Of a stretch of 41,012 bases of DNA, positions 1 through 8,163 are shown piece after piece. The position numbers and the translations under genes are program-made. Below the pieces are notes generated by a model. It saw nothing but the letters and a program-made list of their open reading frames with translations, did no database searches and was not told where the DNA came from. This stretch comes from Acinetobacter sp. S54 (GTDB taxonomy: Bacteria > Pseudomonadota > Gammaproteobacteria > Pseudomonadales > Moraxellaceae): contig NZ_JACVUI010000018.1 of the NCBI RefSeq assembly GCF_016624945.1, positions 1 through 41,012 on the forward strand. The letters run 5' to 3'. Every line of letters begins with the position of its first letter. Position 1 is the first letter of the stretch.

Positions 1-300
1 TGTAACTGCCTGTCGCTGGATCAAGCGTCACTGTGCCGTTTGCAGCTGGCGTGCTCACTCCATACGTGAGGCTATCTCCATCCACATCCTGTGCCACCAC
101 CTGGCCAGTGACTGCGGTATCTTCTGCTGTGGTGAGTGGATCGGCACTGGCTGTCGGTGCATCGTTCACGGAGCTGATCGTTACTGGAACCGTCACGGTG
201 GTCGTGCCACCATTGCCATCACTCACCGTCACTTCAAAGCTGTCGCTACCGTGGTAATTGGCATTCGGCGTGTAGGTGTAACTGCCTGTCGCTGGATCAA
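1..300 (-). repeat. Start of tandem ~276-bp (92-codon) adhesin repeats
   Basis: Bases 1-24 are identical to bases 277-300, a spacing of 276 bp or 92 codons. Both encode the same DPATGSY-type strand at the same phase, so these are successive Ig/cadherin-like modules of the adhesin. The array continues beyond the left edge. Confidence 0.8.
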
Positions 301-904
301 ATGTAACTGTGCCATGTGTTGGTTTTTTAGTAACCGTATAAACTAGAGAATCACCATCTGGATCTGTAACATTTAAAATTTTTCCAGTTTTAGGTGTATC
401 TTCGGTGGTACTAATAGCCTGCTGCTTACTACTTTCTAAAACCTGTGGAGGTTTATTGACTATAGTTTCTTTTTCATCATTACTACTCCCCTCGCTGCTT
501 CCTAAAGCAACTCCCCCTGCAACAGCAACTCCCCCTGCAAGCCAAGGAAGAAATACACCTGAACTGCTACCACTCGCAATAGGCAACAAGACCTCTAAAC
601 CTGTAATTTCTCTAAATAAAGGAGCCCCATTGTTCCAGTCAAACCACAAAAAAGCACATTCGTTATCTTCAAAAACCAAATCTGAAACGACTTTATCTTC
701 GTATTGTACAAAGAAGTTTTCAATCGTAATGACATCGCCATTTTGTAATTTTAAAATTAGAGTATTGCCATCTTGAATAAACTCAGCAACATCCTCTCGG
801 TGTAAATTAACCTGAACGATAGCCGCCGCTTTTAAAATAACTTGCGAATTGTCTATACTGCTTTTTTCTAAAGATTTCTTTTCTGTTACTACAAATTTTG
901 TCAT
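1..904 (-). CDS. Bap-like giant surface adhesin, N-terminal part (truncated by window edge)
   Basis: Open frame from ATG at 904 to the left edge with no stop, so only the first ~301 residues are seen. The first ~110 residues (starting MTKFVVTEKKS, with the later block WFDWNNGAPLFREITGLEVL) match what I know as the BapA prefix-like domain of secreted biofilm adhesins. A glycine/alanine-rich stretch follows (LPWLAGGVAVAGGVALGS), then cadherin/VCBS-like repeats of about 92 residues containing GSYTYTPNANYHGSDSF and VNDAPTASADPLTTAED. Proteins of this type are exported by type I secretion and act at the cell surface in adhesion and biofilm. That role is family knowledge; the secretion genes are not in the window. 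The full protein is probably thousands of residues long. Identity as a Bap-family adhesin is secure; the exact orthologue is not. Confidence 0.88.
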   Translation of the reverse strand, partial: MTKFVVTEKKSLEKSSIDNSQVILKAAAIVQVNLHREDVAEFIQDGNTLILKLQNGDVITIENFFVQYEDKVVSDLVFEDNECAFLWFDWNNGAPLFREITGLEVLLPIASGSSSGVFLPWLAGGVAVAGGVALGSSEGSSNDEKETIVNKPPQVLESSKQQAISTTEDTPKTGKILNVTDPDGDSLVYTVTKKPTHGTVTFDPATGSYTYTPNANYHGSDSFEVTVSDGNGGTTTVTVPVTISSVNDAPTASADPLTTAEDTAVTGQVVAQDVDGDSLTYGVSTPAANGTVTLDPATGSY

Positions 905-1218
905 GCGTATATACCCAAATAATGGGCAACCCCATTATTTAAACCCTTTATATAATTGGTAATCTGCTTTCTTTTCGGCTCTCATTCCTCTGAGCATCAG
1001 CCTGTCAAGAAAGATCGAATCCCGCCATTAACCATTTTTGTGCCGCCAAATGCCACTAAAAATGGGTTGCCATTTATCTCTTTAGAAACAATCATTTATT
1101 TAAAAAATTGAATCTATTTTTTTTGAAGTCATATTTAATTAGTTAGAGTAGTTTTACACTTAAATTTATTACCTAAAGATAAGTGTGCTTCATCACTAAT
1201 GTGGGGTGCTTATCTGAA
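905..1218. promoter_or_regulatory. Leader/upstream region of the Bap-like gene with two hairpins
   Basis: This 314-bp gap has no gene. Reading on the minus strand towards the adhesin ATG, there is a hairpin at 977-1002: an inner stem CTCA/TGAG with loop GAGGAA (981-994) and an outer GGCT/AGCC separated by a 4-nt bulge. A second, perfect 10-bp hairpin lies at 917-940 (AAATAATGGG, loop CAAC), ending about 12 nt before the start codon. A TTGACA hexamer (minus strand, 1003-1008) lies just upstream but without a good -10 at the right distance. Bases around 1068-1077 (ATGGGTTGCC) are complementary to part of the proximal hairpin (GGCAACCCCAT), so an alternative pairing is possible. Function is unproven. 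Confidence 0.45.
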
Positions 1219-1644
1219 TCAACTTAACTTTTCAGTATTACCTTGAACAATAAAAGGCTTATCATCACTATCAATTGAAATTGTAAAATCGCGATTTTCA
1301 AGCTGATTATTCACATTTAATTTAAGTTCATACGTCTCACATATTGTTCTACAACTTTTAACTTTAATGACATACGCATCAGGCTTTAAATAAAAATTAG
1401 CCTTATTATTAATATAAAAATCGCCTGCCTTAAAATCATCAATATAGAAACTAACCGGACAGTTCTGTCTACTTTTATCATCATTCAGACAAAGCTTATT
1501 ATCTCGAAAAACATGAATAACTTGATTTCTAGTATTATCCTGTTTCTGAAATAATAAATTTGAAGGCTTGCTATACATATTAAAAGGTGTAACACAAGCT
1601 GTCAGAAAAAGGCTTAGAACGAGAAGACCGCCGCCACGAATCAT
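1219..1644 (-). CDS. Hypothetical lipoprotein
   Basis: 141 residues. It begins with a short charged n-region and a hydrophobic run ending in the lipobox LTAC (Cys17), so it should be a lipidated envelope protein processed by signal peptidase II. The mature part holds a V-F-R-D-N-K-L block followed by SFYIDDFKAGDFYINNKANF and a P-x-A-Y-V-I-K-V strand. This resembles the layout of DUF2846-type small lipoproteins (a sandwich presenting a short beta peptide), but I cannot confirm the family. Four further cysteines (two near residues 50-65, two near 100-105) could pair in the periplasm. GGGG sits 5 nt before the ATG. It stands alone between the adhesin and the lpt operon. Function unknown. Confidence 0.72.
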   Translation of the reverse strand: MIRGGGLLVLSLFLTACVTPFNMYSKPSNLLFQKQDNTRNQVIHVFRDNKLCLNDDKSRQNCPVSFYIDDFKAGDFYINNKANFYLKPDAYVIKVKSCRTICETYELKLNVNNQLENRDFTISIDSDDKPFIVQGNTEKLS

Positions 1645-2021
1645 AAAAACCCCAATAAAATGTTAAATTTTGTACAGATATTACAACATATAATTTACAA
1701 TAAAAAGAGAAATATTTCACATTTTAATAAATAAATAAAACTCACAATGCACTCATAATTTAACTCAAAAGTCATTAATCATTTGCATCAATTTTATTGA
1801 TATAAACCAAAATATTTTCTGTTGCTTTATTTAATTTTTATTAAATATATATTTAACTAATGCTTATTCAAAATCTAATAATTTTAAATATATTAATATT
1901 TATGTAACTATTCACATGCATTATGAAGAAATAAAGTTATTTTTATTTAAATGTATTTTTTAATTAATTTTCCCGACTCAAATATTTAATTTAATAAAAT
2001 ATATAAAAATTTATCATTTAG
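1645..2021. other. A+T-rich intergenic gap, nothing recognised
   Basis: About 380 bp of extremely A+T-rich sequence between the lipoprotein gene and the lpt terminator. No open frame with a ribosome-binding site, no tRNA and no long inverted repeat is visible. It presumably contains the promoter of the lipoprotein gene, but so many TATAAT-like runs occur that none can be chosen. Confidence 0.5.
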
Positions 2022-2063
2022 TAAAAAAAATCCCTTTTCAAATTTCAAGAAAAGGGATTTTTT
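2022..2063 (-). terminator. Rho-independent terminator of the kdsDC-lptCAB operon
   Basis: A 9-bp stem TCCCTTTTC (2031-2039) / GAAAAGGGA (2049-2057) has a 9-nt loop. On the minus strand the stem is followed by a run of eight T (forward A2023-2030), about 30 bp after the lptB stop. A T-run also follows on the plus strand, so it may work both ways. Confidence 0.85.
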
Positions 2064-2092
2064 AAATAAATTAATGACTATAAATAATAAGT

Positions 2093-2839
2093 TTAAACTG
2101 TAAAATCATCACCTAAGTAGACTTTACGAACTTGTTCATTCTCAAGGATATCCTGAGGTGTACCTTCTGCAATAACTGAACCTTCACTTACGATATAAGC
2201 ATGCTCACAAATTGCCAGTGTCTCACGTACATTGTGATCAGTAATCAGAACGCCAATTCCACGCTCTTTAAGATTACGAATAATCTCTTTAATATCACCA
2301 ACTGAAATTGGATCTACGCCTGCAAAGGGTTCATCAAGCAGCATAAACTTTGGATCAGCAGCCAAAGCGCGGGCAATCTCAGCACGTCGACGTTCACCAC
2401 CAGAAACACTCATGCCTAAAGAATCTTTAATGTGGCCAATTTTAAAATCAGCCAACAATTCATTCAAGCGCTGTTGGCGTTGCTGCTTATTTAAATCTTT
2501 TCGGGTTTCCAAAATTGCCATAATATTTTCAGCAATTGTAAGCTTTCTGAAAATAGAAGCTTCCTGCGGCAAATAACCAATGCCTTTTCTTGCTCGTTCA
2601 TGCATTGCTAAATGGGAAAGATCCTCTTGATCTAAATGAATTTCCCCTTTATCCATCCGCACCAAGCCAACAACCATATAGAAACTAGTAGTTTTACCCG
2701 CACCATTTGGTCCAAGCAACCCTACAATTTGACCGCTTTGCATCTGAAATGATACATCTTTCACTACCCAGCGTTTACTATAATTTTTAGCCAGATGCTT
2801 AATACAAAGTTTTTGTGATTTTAGAGGCGATTGATCCAT
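2093..2839 (-). CDS. lptB: LPS export ABC transporter ATPase LptB
   Basis: 248 residues, the usual length for LptB. It is the cytoplasmic ATPase that, with LptF and LptG (not in this window), extracts LPS/LOS from the inner membrane and pushes it along the LptC-LptA bridge. Visible motifs: Walker [10 protein letters not shown] (43-51), Q-loop Gln92, signature SGGER (146-150), Walker B FMLLDE (165-170, catalytic Glu170) and switch His202 in ITDHNVRE. The ATG directly abuts the lptA stop codon, so the two are translationally coupled. It is the last gene of the operon and is followed by a strong terminator rather than by rpoN-hpf as in enterobacteria. Confidence 0.97.
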   Translation of the reverse strand: MDQSPLKSQKLCIKHLAKNYSKRWVVKDVSFQMQSGQIVGLLGPNGAGKTTSFYMVVGLVRMDKGEIHLDQEDLSHLAMHERARKGIGYLPQEASIFRKLTIAENIMAILETRKDLNKQQRQQRLNELLADFKIGHIKDSLGMSVSGGERRRAEIARALAADPKFMLLDEPFAGVDPISVGDIKEIIRNLKERGIGVLITDHNVRETLAICEHAYIVSEGSVIAEGTPQDILENEQVRKVYLGDDFTV

Positions 2840-3388
2840 TTAATCACGTGCTCCTGGGAAGCTTTTTGAACTAGACGGTGGGATAATCAATTGAACACGG
2901 TTTGAACTAGAACCCTGTGCTTCAATATCACCTTTATTCATACTATATTTTAAGCTATTACCACGAATACTTGCGCCATCCTGAAATAGATATGCATTCC
3001 CTGTTAAGGTAATAATTCCGCTATCTGCATTGTAAACAATCTTTTGTGCTTCACCACGAGCTACACCTTTTTCAGCGCTAATTTGTTGCTGAAATTTAGA
3101 TGGTCGCCCATTGGCTGTAATGGTCTGAATTTCTCGTTTGGAATTAAGCTGGGCAACGATTGAGTCTGCCTGTAACTTCATGGTGCCCTGTTCAATGACT
3201 ACATTTCCAGTATAAGTAGTGACACCCGTTCTATCATTAAAAGTAGCTTTGTCAGCCACTAAAGAAATAGGTTGATTGCGATCTGCAGGTAGCGCAAATG
3301 CTGAAACAGACAGCATTGCCATCACAGTAAAACCAGCAATCTGTTTCAGGAAAGTCGAACGTGAAGTCGAATTAAGAATTTGGTGCAT
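2840..3388 (-). CDS. lptA: LPS transport periplasmic protein LptA
   Basis: 182 residues from the ATG at 3388. An upstream in-frame ATG at 3424 exists, but 3388 has GAGGAAAG just before it and gives a clean signal peptide (n-region, hydrophobic FTVMAMLSVSAFA, cleavage after AFA). The mature protein has the OstA/LptA jellyroll pattern: DRNQPISLVADKATFNDRTG, then repeated strand pairs such as VTTYTGNVVIEQGTMKLQAD and GIITLTGNAYLFQDG. LptA polymerises in the periplasm to bridge LptC and LptD. The start overlaps the end of lptC by 17 bp and the stop touches the lptB ATG. Confidence 0.94.
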   Translation of the reverse strand: MHQILNSTSRSTFLKQIAGFTVMAMLSVSAFALPADRNQPISLVADKATFNDRTGVTTYTGNVVIEQGTMKLQADSIVAQLNSKREIQTITANGRPSKFQQQISAEKGVARGEAQKIVYNADSGIITLTGNAYLFQDGASIRGNSLKYSMNKGDIEAQGSSSNRVQLIIPPSSSKSFPGARD

Positions 3389-3920
3389 ACTTTCCTCGAA
3401 TATTAAAAAATTCGTATTGTCCATTTTCCAGATTGGCTTTTAGCCCACTGCTTACAAAAGAAGCTTGCGATGATTGCACATCCACCTGATGCGTTGTTTC
3501 TATTATTTTTGTTTTAGGATAAGTCGTTAGCTCATCGGTACGAAAAATAATTTCACCATTTTCAGCAAGTTTTGTTGCAACCACATCTCCAGAAAGAATT
3601 ACTTTTTCATTATCATCATAGCCATTGGCGACCTTAGAAAAGAAAGTCGCATTTACTTGCCCATTTTGGTACATCGAAGCATGCAAGTTTTCAAGTTTTG
3701 AAGTTTGCTTTTGCATATTCTGTTCTAGCCGATCGACTTGAGCACGAATATATAGATGTCCTTGATCATTCGTTTGGGTCAAATGAATGTCCTGAGCAGA
3801 ATAGGTCATATTTCGACTCGTATCTGCCTCAAGTTTATTTGCTTTCCCACTGTAGTAATAATAGCCACCACTTACAGCTGCGATTGCAATCGCCACGATA
3901 TATAAAACTCTGGTATCCAT
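3372..3920 (-). CDS. lptC: LPS export protein LptC
   Basis: 182 residues. There is a single N-terminal membrane segment (VLYIVAIAIAAVSGGYYYY, about residues 5-23) followed by a periplasmic jellyroll of the LptC/YrbK family: AQDIHLTQTNDQGHLYIRA, then KVILSGDVVATKLAENGEII and LTTYPKTKIIETTHQVDVQS. It docks on the LptBFG complex and hands LPS to LptA. The sequence is poorly conserved in this family, so the call rests on topology, length and position between kdsC and lptA. No strong ribosome-binding site is seen; it lies 38 bp after kdsC and probably shares its transcript. Confidence 0.92.
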   Translation of the reverse strand: MDTRVLYIVAIAIAAVSGGYYYYSGKANKLEADTSRNMTYSAQDIHLTQTNDQGHLYIRAQVDRLEQNMQKQTSKLENLHASMYQNGQVNATFFSKVANGYDDNEKVILSGDVVATKLAENGEIIFRTDELTTYPKTKIIETTHQVDVQSSQASFVSSGLKANLENGQYEFFNIRGKYAPNS

Positions 3921-3958
3921 AGGCGGCGTAATATCACCTTTTTATTTGGCTTAGAATA

Positions 3959-4498
3959 TTAATGGGGTACTGTAAGATATTTTGCAAGAAGTTCTTCGTA
4001 AACTCCTTTTGCATTCAGTAACATATCACAGACCTCGCGTACTGCTCCACGACCACCCATCGCCTGAGTCACCAAATGGGCTCGACGACGTAACTCCACA
4101 TGTCCGTTTGGTACCGTCACACACATACCTGCAAGCGCAAATGCTGATAAATCAGGCCAATCATCACCCATATATAAACAATCTTTAGGTTTCAAATTAA
4201 ACTGGGCACAAGCTTCACGCAATGCAACGCCTTTATCTTCACGACCCTGAAAAACTAGATCAACCCCGAGATCCGACATACGTTTTTCAACAATCTGGCT
4301 TTTACGACCTGTAATAATAATGACTTTGAGACCTGCTTGCTGAGCCAATTTCATACCCAGACCATCACGAATATCAAAAGATTTGATTTCGTCACCACTA
4401 TTGGTCAAGGTGACAAAACCATCACTTAAGATGCCATCGACATCTAAAACCAGCGCCTGAATATGACGCGCCTGTTCAAGTAATGCATAAGATGCCAT
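3959..4498 (-). CDS. kdsC: 3-deoxy-manno-octulosonate-8-phosphatase KdsC
   Basis: 179 residues, a cap-less HAD-superfamily phosphatase that removes phosphate from Kdo-8-phosphate in the cytoplasm, giving Kdo for the LPS inner core. HAD motif I is LDVDGILSDG with nucleophile Asp19 and acid/base Asp21. Motif II is IIITGRKS, and motif III/IV is KGVALREA ... YMGDDWPD. The C-terminal GRGAVREVCD segment is typical of KdsC. It starts 3 bp after the kdsD stop, with GGGGTAA in the end of kdsD as a possible ribosome-binding site. Confidence 0.96.
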   Translation of the reverse strand: MASYALLEQARHIQALVLDVDGILSDGFVTLTNSGDEIKSFDIRDGLGMKLAQQAGLKVIIITGRKSQIVEKRMSDLGVDLVFQGREDKGVALREACAQFNLKPKDCLYMGDDWPDLSAFALAGMCVTVPNGHVELRRRAHLVTQAMGGRGAVREVCDMLLNAKGVYEELLAKYLTVPH

Positions 4499-4501
4499 GA
4501 A

Positions 4502-5479
4502 TTAATTTACCCCTGCCTGAATTAGGTCATGCATGCTAATAACACCAATCACTTTATTTTCATCATCAACCACAACAAACTGGCTAATTTTTTTAGCATT
4601 CAATTGCTTTAAAGCTTCAACAGCGCGAACTTCCTGAGAAATAGTCGCCGGATGTTGAATCATTACTTCAGATACTGGAAGTTTCACATCGAAACCTTGT
4701 TGTTTATCGATTAAACGACGCAAATCACCATCCGTAAAAATACCCAATAAATGATCCTGTTCATCTACAATAGTGGTCAAACCCAGACGTTTATTTGAAA
4801 TTTCGTAAAGTACCTGATTCATAGGAGTATCAGGTGAGACTTTTGGAAGTTCCTCGGCTGTATGCATCAAATGTTTAACATGTAAAAGTAGACGTTTACC
4901 TAAAGCACCTGCTGGGTGGGAACGTGCAAAATCATCTGCAGTAAAACCACGTGCCTCAAGTAGTGCCACAGCTAATGCATCCCCCAAAACCAATGTCGCC
5001 GTAGTGCTCGAAGTTGGGGCGAGTCCTAATGGACAGGCTTCATTCGATTCACCAAGTGTTAAGGCAACATCTGCATTTTTAGGCATTGGACCTGTAGCAT
5101 CACGACTGATGGTAATCAACGGAACTTCCAGATGTTTGATCAATGGCATCAGCATCATGATTTCATCACTTTTGCCAGAATTAGAAATGGCAATAAGCAC
5201 ATCCCCGCGTACCAGCATGCCCAAATCACCATGTCCCGCCTCGCCAGGATGCATAAAGAAAGAAGGCGTGCCAGTGGAAGCAAAAGTTGCTGCCATTTTT
5301 CGACCAATATGACCAGATTTCCCCATGCCCGTCACAACCACGCGGCCCTGACACTGCAAAATAATTTCACAAGCCTGATTGAAATTGTCATCAATCTGAT
5401 TTGCCAACACATCCAAGGCGTGCTGCTCAATCGCAATCGTTTCTAGTGCAATTTTTTTAAAATCGATGGTATTGGGCAT
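4502..5479 (-). CDS. kdsD: Arabinose-5-phosphate isomerase KdsD
   Basis: 325 residues from ATG 5479 (MPNTIDFKK). A TTG 33 bp upstream would lengthen it but lies inside a hairpin. It interconverts ribulose-5-phosphate and arabinose-5-phosphate, the first step towards Kdo. The N-terminal SIS domain shows VVTGMGKSGHIGRKMAATFA and HPGEAGHGDLGML. The C-terminal half has two CBS domains (VSPDTPMNQVLYEISNKRLG..., VMIQHPATISQEVRAVEAL...). Length agrees with the E. coli enzyme (about 328). It is the first gene of the five-gene operon and is divergent from cysS. Confidence 0.96.
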   Translation of the reverse strand: MPNTIDFKKIALETIAIEQHALDVLANQIDDNFNQACEIILQCQGRVVVTGMGKSGHIGRKMAATFASTGTPSFFMHPGEAGHGDLGMLVRGDVLIAISNSGKSDEIMMLMPLIKHLEVPLITISRDATGPMPKNADVALTLGESNEACPLGLAPTSSTTATLVLGDALAVALLEARGFTADDFARSHPAGALGKRLLLHVKHLMHTAEELPKVSPDTPMNQVLYEISNKRLGLTTIVDEQDHLLGIFTDGDLRRLIDKQQGFDVKLPVSEVMIQHPATISQEVRAVEALKQLNAKKISQFVVVDDENKVIGVISMHDLIQAGVN

Positions 5480-5500
5480 AAAATATGAGCTCAAACAATT

Positions 5501-5530
5501 CGCGATAGCCAATCAGACTATCGCGTTTTT
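5501..5530 (+). terminator. Hairpin with T-run in the kdsD leader, oriented as a plus-strand terminator
   Basis: A perfect 8-bp stem CGCGATAG (5501-5508) / CTATCGCG (5518-5525) with a 9-nt loop is followed on the plus strand by TTTTT. It lies 21 bp upstream of the kdsD ATG. In the kdsD mRNA it would be a 5' leader hairpin without a U-run. Confidence 0.55.
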
Positions 5531-5689
5531 AACTGAAAATTTTGCAATATTCTAGCACATCTCATTTCCTATCACGTTTCTAAATGTACAAGTTTTCACT
5601 TACTTATAAAAATTATGGATAAACCTTTGTGAAATATGTGGCTTACGTTATGATGTAACGCTATTTTAGTGAATGTTTTTAAGAGTCTT

Positions 5690-7111
5690 ATGCAACCATT
5701 CGTTTTATATAACTCAGAGCAACGTAAAAAAGTTGAATTTGTCCCACGTGTTGATGGCCAGATAGATATGTATGTCTGTGGCATGACCGTGTATGACTAT
5801 TGTCATATTGGACATGCTCGAGTCATGGTTGCCTTTGATTATATTATTCGTTTTTTGCGTAGCCAAGGCTGGAAAGTCCGTTATATCCGCAATATCACAG
5901 ATATTGATGACAAAATTATCAGTCGCGCCAATGAAAATGGCGAAACTATTCAAGAGCTGACAACGCGCTTCATTACAGCCATGAATGAAGATGCAGCAAG
6001 CTTGGGTTGTGCTGAACCCGATGAATCGCCTAAAGCCACCGAATACATCAGTCAAATGCAAAATATGATTGGTACTTTAGTTGACAATGGCACGGCCTAC
6101 CCTGCTGCAAATGGTGACGTATATTATGAAGTCACCAAATTTGCCAAATATGGTCGTTTATCTGGCCGTAAGCTGGATGATATGCAAGCAGGTGCGAGCG
6201 AGCGAGTCGATGTCGAAGTAGAAAAAAAACATCCGTTTGACTTTGTCCTCTGGAAACATGCCAAAGCCAATGAACCATCTTGGCAATCGCCTTGGGGAAA
6301 TGGTCGTCCAGGCTGGCATATTGAATGTTCCGCTATGTCAACTTGCTGCTTGGGTAATCATTTTGATATTCATGGCGGCGGTTCAGATTTACTATTCCCT
6401 CATCATGAAAATGAGATTGCACAAAGTGAAGCTGCGACAGGTGAACAATATGTCAATTATTGGATGCATGTCGGCTTTATTAATGTCGATGGCGAGAAGA
6501 TGTCAAAGTCTTTAGGCAATTTCTTCACAATCCGTGATGTGATGGAAAAATTCCATCCTGAAGTCATTCGCTATTTTATTGTTTCTTCGCATTATCGTAG
6601 TCCTGTAAATTTCTCAGATACTGCCTTAAAAGAAGCAAAAACTGCACTGACCCGTTTTTATCATGCCTTTAAAGCGTATGAACAAAGTTATGGTCAAGTC
6701 CATTCTGAACAATTGGATCATGAATTTGTAGAACGTTTTAATGTTGCTATGCTCGATGACTTTAATACTCCTGAAGCAATGGCTGTTCTGTTTGATCTGA
6801 ACCGTGAACTCAATCGAGCTGTTAAAGAGCAACATGCTGAACAAGCCACACGTTATTATGCAACCTTGCGTCATTTAACTTCAATTTTGGGCTTGGTTCA
6901 GCACAATGTCGACGACTTCTTAAAATCAGATATTGGTCAGCAAGCACTGAGCCTAACTGATGATGAAATTGAAGATTTAATTCAACAGCGTAGCGATGCC
7001 AAAAAAGCCCGAGATTTTGCCAAAGCAGATGGCATCCGCCAGTCCTTGCTTGAACAAGGGGTTGCCCTTGAAGATACGCGTCAGAGAACCGTTTGGCGAC
7101 GTGCTGATTAA
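5690..7111 (+). CDS. cysS: Cysteinyl-tRNA synthetase
   Basis: 473 residues from ATG 5690. A GTG at 5669 is possible, but AAGAG precedes 5690 and the family begins near this point. It charges tRNA-Cys in the cytoplasm. Class I signatures are HIGH (39-42) and KMSKS (270-274). Zinc-site residues are Cys30 in [10 protein letters not shown], the Cys in WHIECSAMS, and the His/Glu of [10 protein letters not shown]. The C-terminal region is helical and ends in a basic tail ([12 protein letters not shown]). It stands as a single gene divergent from kdsD, followed by a tRNA gene with its own promoter. Confidence 0.98.
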   Translation: MQPFVLYNSEQRKKVEFVPRVDGQIDMYVCGMTVYDYCHIGHARVMVAFDYIIRFLRSQGWKVRYIRNITDIDDKIISRANENGETIQELTTRFITAMNEDAASLGCAEPDESPKATEYISQMQNMIGTLVDNGTAYPAANGDVYYEVTKFAKYGRLSGRKLDDMQAGASERVDVEVEKKHPFDFVLWKHAKANEPSWQSPWGNGRPGWHIECSAMSTCCLGNHFDIHGGGSDLLFPHHENEIAQSEAATGEQYVNYWMHVGFINVDGEKMSKSLGNFFTIRDVMEKFHPEVIRYFIVSSHYRSPVNFSDTALKEAKTALTRFYHAFKAYEQSYGQVHSEQLDHEFVERFNVAMLDDFNTPEAMAVLFDLNRELNRAVKEQHAEQATRYYATLRHLTSILGLVQHNVDDFLKSDIGQQALSLTDDEIEDLIQQRSDAKKARDFAKADGIRQSLLEQGVALEDTRQRTVWRRAD

Positions 7112-7135
7112 ATCAACAATTAAAACCGATGCATG

Positions 7136-7163
7136 TTGACAGTTAAATGAAACTGTCTATAAT
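7136..7163 (+). promoter_or_regulatory. Promoter of tRNA-Gly
   Basis: A consensus -35 TTGACA (7136-7141) and consensus -10 TATAAT (7158-7163) are separated by 16 bp, with the tRNA starting 12 bp further on. Both hexamers are perfect sigma-70 sites. Confidence 0.92.
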
Positions 7164-7175
7164 GCATCTCACATT

Positions 7176-7251
<76 letters not shown>

Positions 7252-7262
7252 AAATTTCAAAA

Positions 7263-7292
7263 AGCTCTAATCGAAAGATTAGGGCTTTTTTT
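7263..7292 (+). terminator. Terminator after tRNA-Gly, shared with the tau operon
   Basis: Stem AGCTCTAATC (7263-7272) / GATTAGGGCT (7277-7286), with one wobble pair and a GAAA loop, followed by a T-run. On the minus strand it directly follows the tauD stop and ends in a T5 tract, so it probably terminates both converging transcripts. Confidence 0.88.
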
Positions 7293-8148
7293 ATACGTTG
7301 TTATAACTTGCTTCACGATAATAAGGAATGTCTCCATTTATCGTAGCGCGATGCATAATCCGATGAGCATTCCCATAATCAAACAATGCCTTATGCTGAG
7401 TACAGCGATTGTCCCAAATCGCGACATCACCTTCTTGCCATTTCCAGCGCAGATGAAATTGTTCCCGTGTTGAATGCTGAAATAGAAATGCAAGTAATTC
7501 CCCGCTTTCCTGTTCAGTCAACTCATTAATACGTGTAGTAAAACCCTCACTCACAAATAAAATCGGCTGACCTGTCACAGGATGCGTTCTTACCACAGGA
7601 TGCACTACAGGAGGATTGCGTTTAAAGGTTTGTTCAAGTTTTTCACGCTCTACTTCGTTTTTTGCAAATCGCTCGCTCGGAAAAGATTTACGAATATCAT
7701 GGATTGCGGTTAATCCTCTTAATTTGTGCTGTAAATTTCCATGGAGTGCTGTAAATGCAGCCACACCACTGGACCATAGCGTATCGCCTCCTGTCGCAGG
7801 AATTTTAATCGCTTGCAACACACAACCTAATGGTGGCGTTTGACTAAACGTTACATCGGTATGCCACAGTTCATTATCACGTAAATCTTGCTGCCAACTA
7901 TCCAAAACCAAAACTTCGGGTGTTCCCTCTATTGAAGGATAAATTGGATGGATATGCAAGGAACCGAAACTACGCGCTAGTGCCGCCTGCGCGCGTGGGT
8001 CTAATTGTTGTTGACGAAAAAAGATCACTTGATGACGTAATAAAGCCTGTTGAATCTCAGAAGTTTGTTGTACATCCAAATGATTTAAATCAACCCCATT
8101 AATAATTGCACCAATAGCGGGTTTGATTATTTCAATAACTAAACTCAT
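7291..8148 (-). CDS. tauD: Taurine dioxygenase (TauD)
   Basis: 285 residues. It belongs to the Fe(II)/2-oxoglutarate-dependent oxygenase family (TauD/TfdA). TauD hydroxylates taurine, which then breaks down to sulfite and aminoacetaldehyde, giving sulfur during sulfate starvation. The metal triad is visible as His96-x-Asp98 (ELWHTDVTF) and His252 (CTQHKALF). Arg263 and Arg267 in the HRIMHRATI block correspond to the 2-oxoglutarate-binding arginines. AGG lies 7 nt before the ATG. It is the last gene of tauABCD, 15 bp after tauC. Substrate could be another alkylsulfonate, but the tauA match and gene order favour taurine. Confidence 0.93.
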   Translation of the reverse strand: MSLVIEIIKPAIGAIINGVDLNHLDVQQTSEIQQALLRHQVIFFRQQQLDPRAQAALARSFGSLHIHPIYPSIEGTPEVLVLDSWQQDLRDNELWHTDVTFSQTPPLGCVLQAIKIPATGGDTLWSSGVAAFTALHGNLQHKLRGLTAIHDIRKSFPSERFAKNEVEREKLEQTFKRNPPVVHPVVRTHPVTGQPILFVSEGFTTRINELTEQESGELLAFLFQHSTREQFHLRWKWQEGDVAIWDNRCTQHKALFDYGNAHRIMHRATINGDIPYYREASYNNV

Positions 8149-8163
8149 TTTATTGCCTATGCT

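Noticed and set aside
33..776. Plus-strand open frames opposite the Bap-like gene
   Set aside because: They are antisense shadows of a minus-strand frame with clear adhesin domains; no ribosome-binding site and no recognisable product.
1156..1215. Two mutually exclusive short hairpins after the lipoprotein gene (ACACTTA/TAAGTGT and AGATAAG/CTTATCT sharing one arm)
   Set aside because: Stems are only 7 bp of A+T-rich sequence with a 17-25 nt loop and no T-run; in such DNA this is expected by chance.
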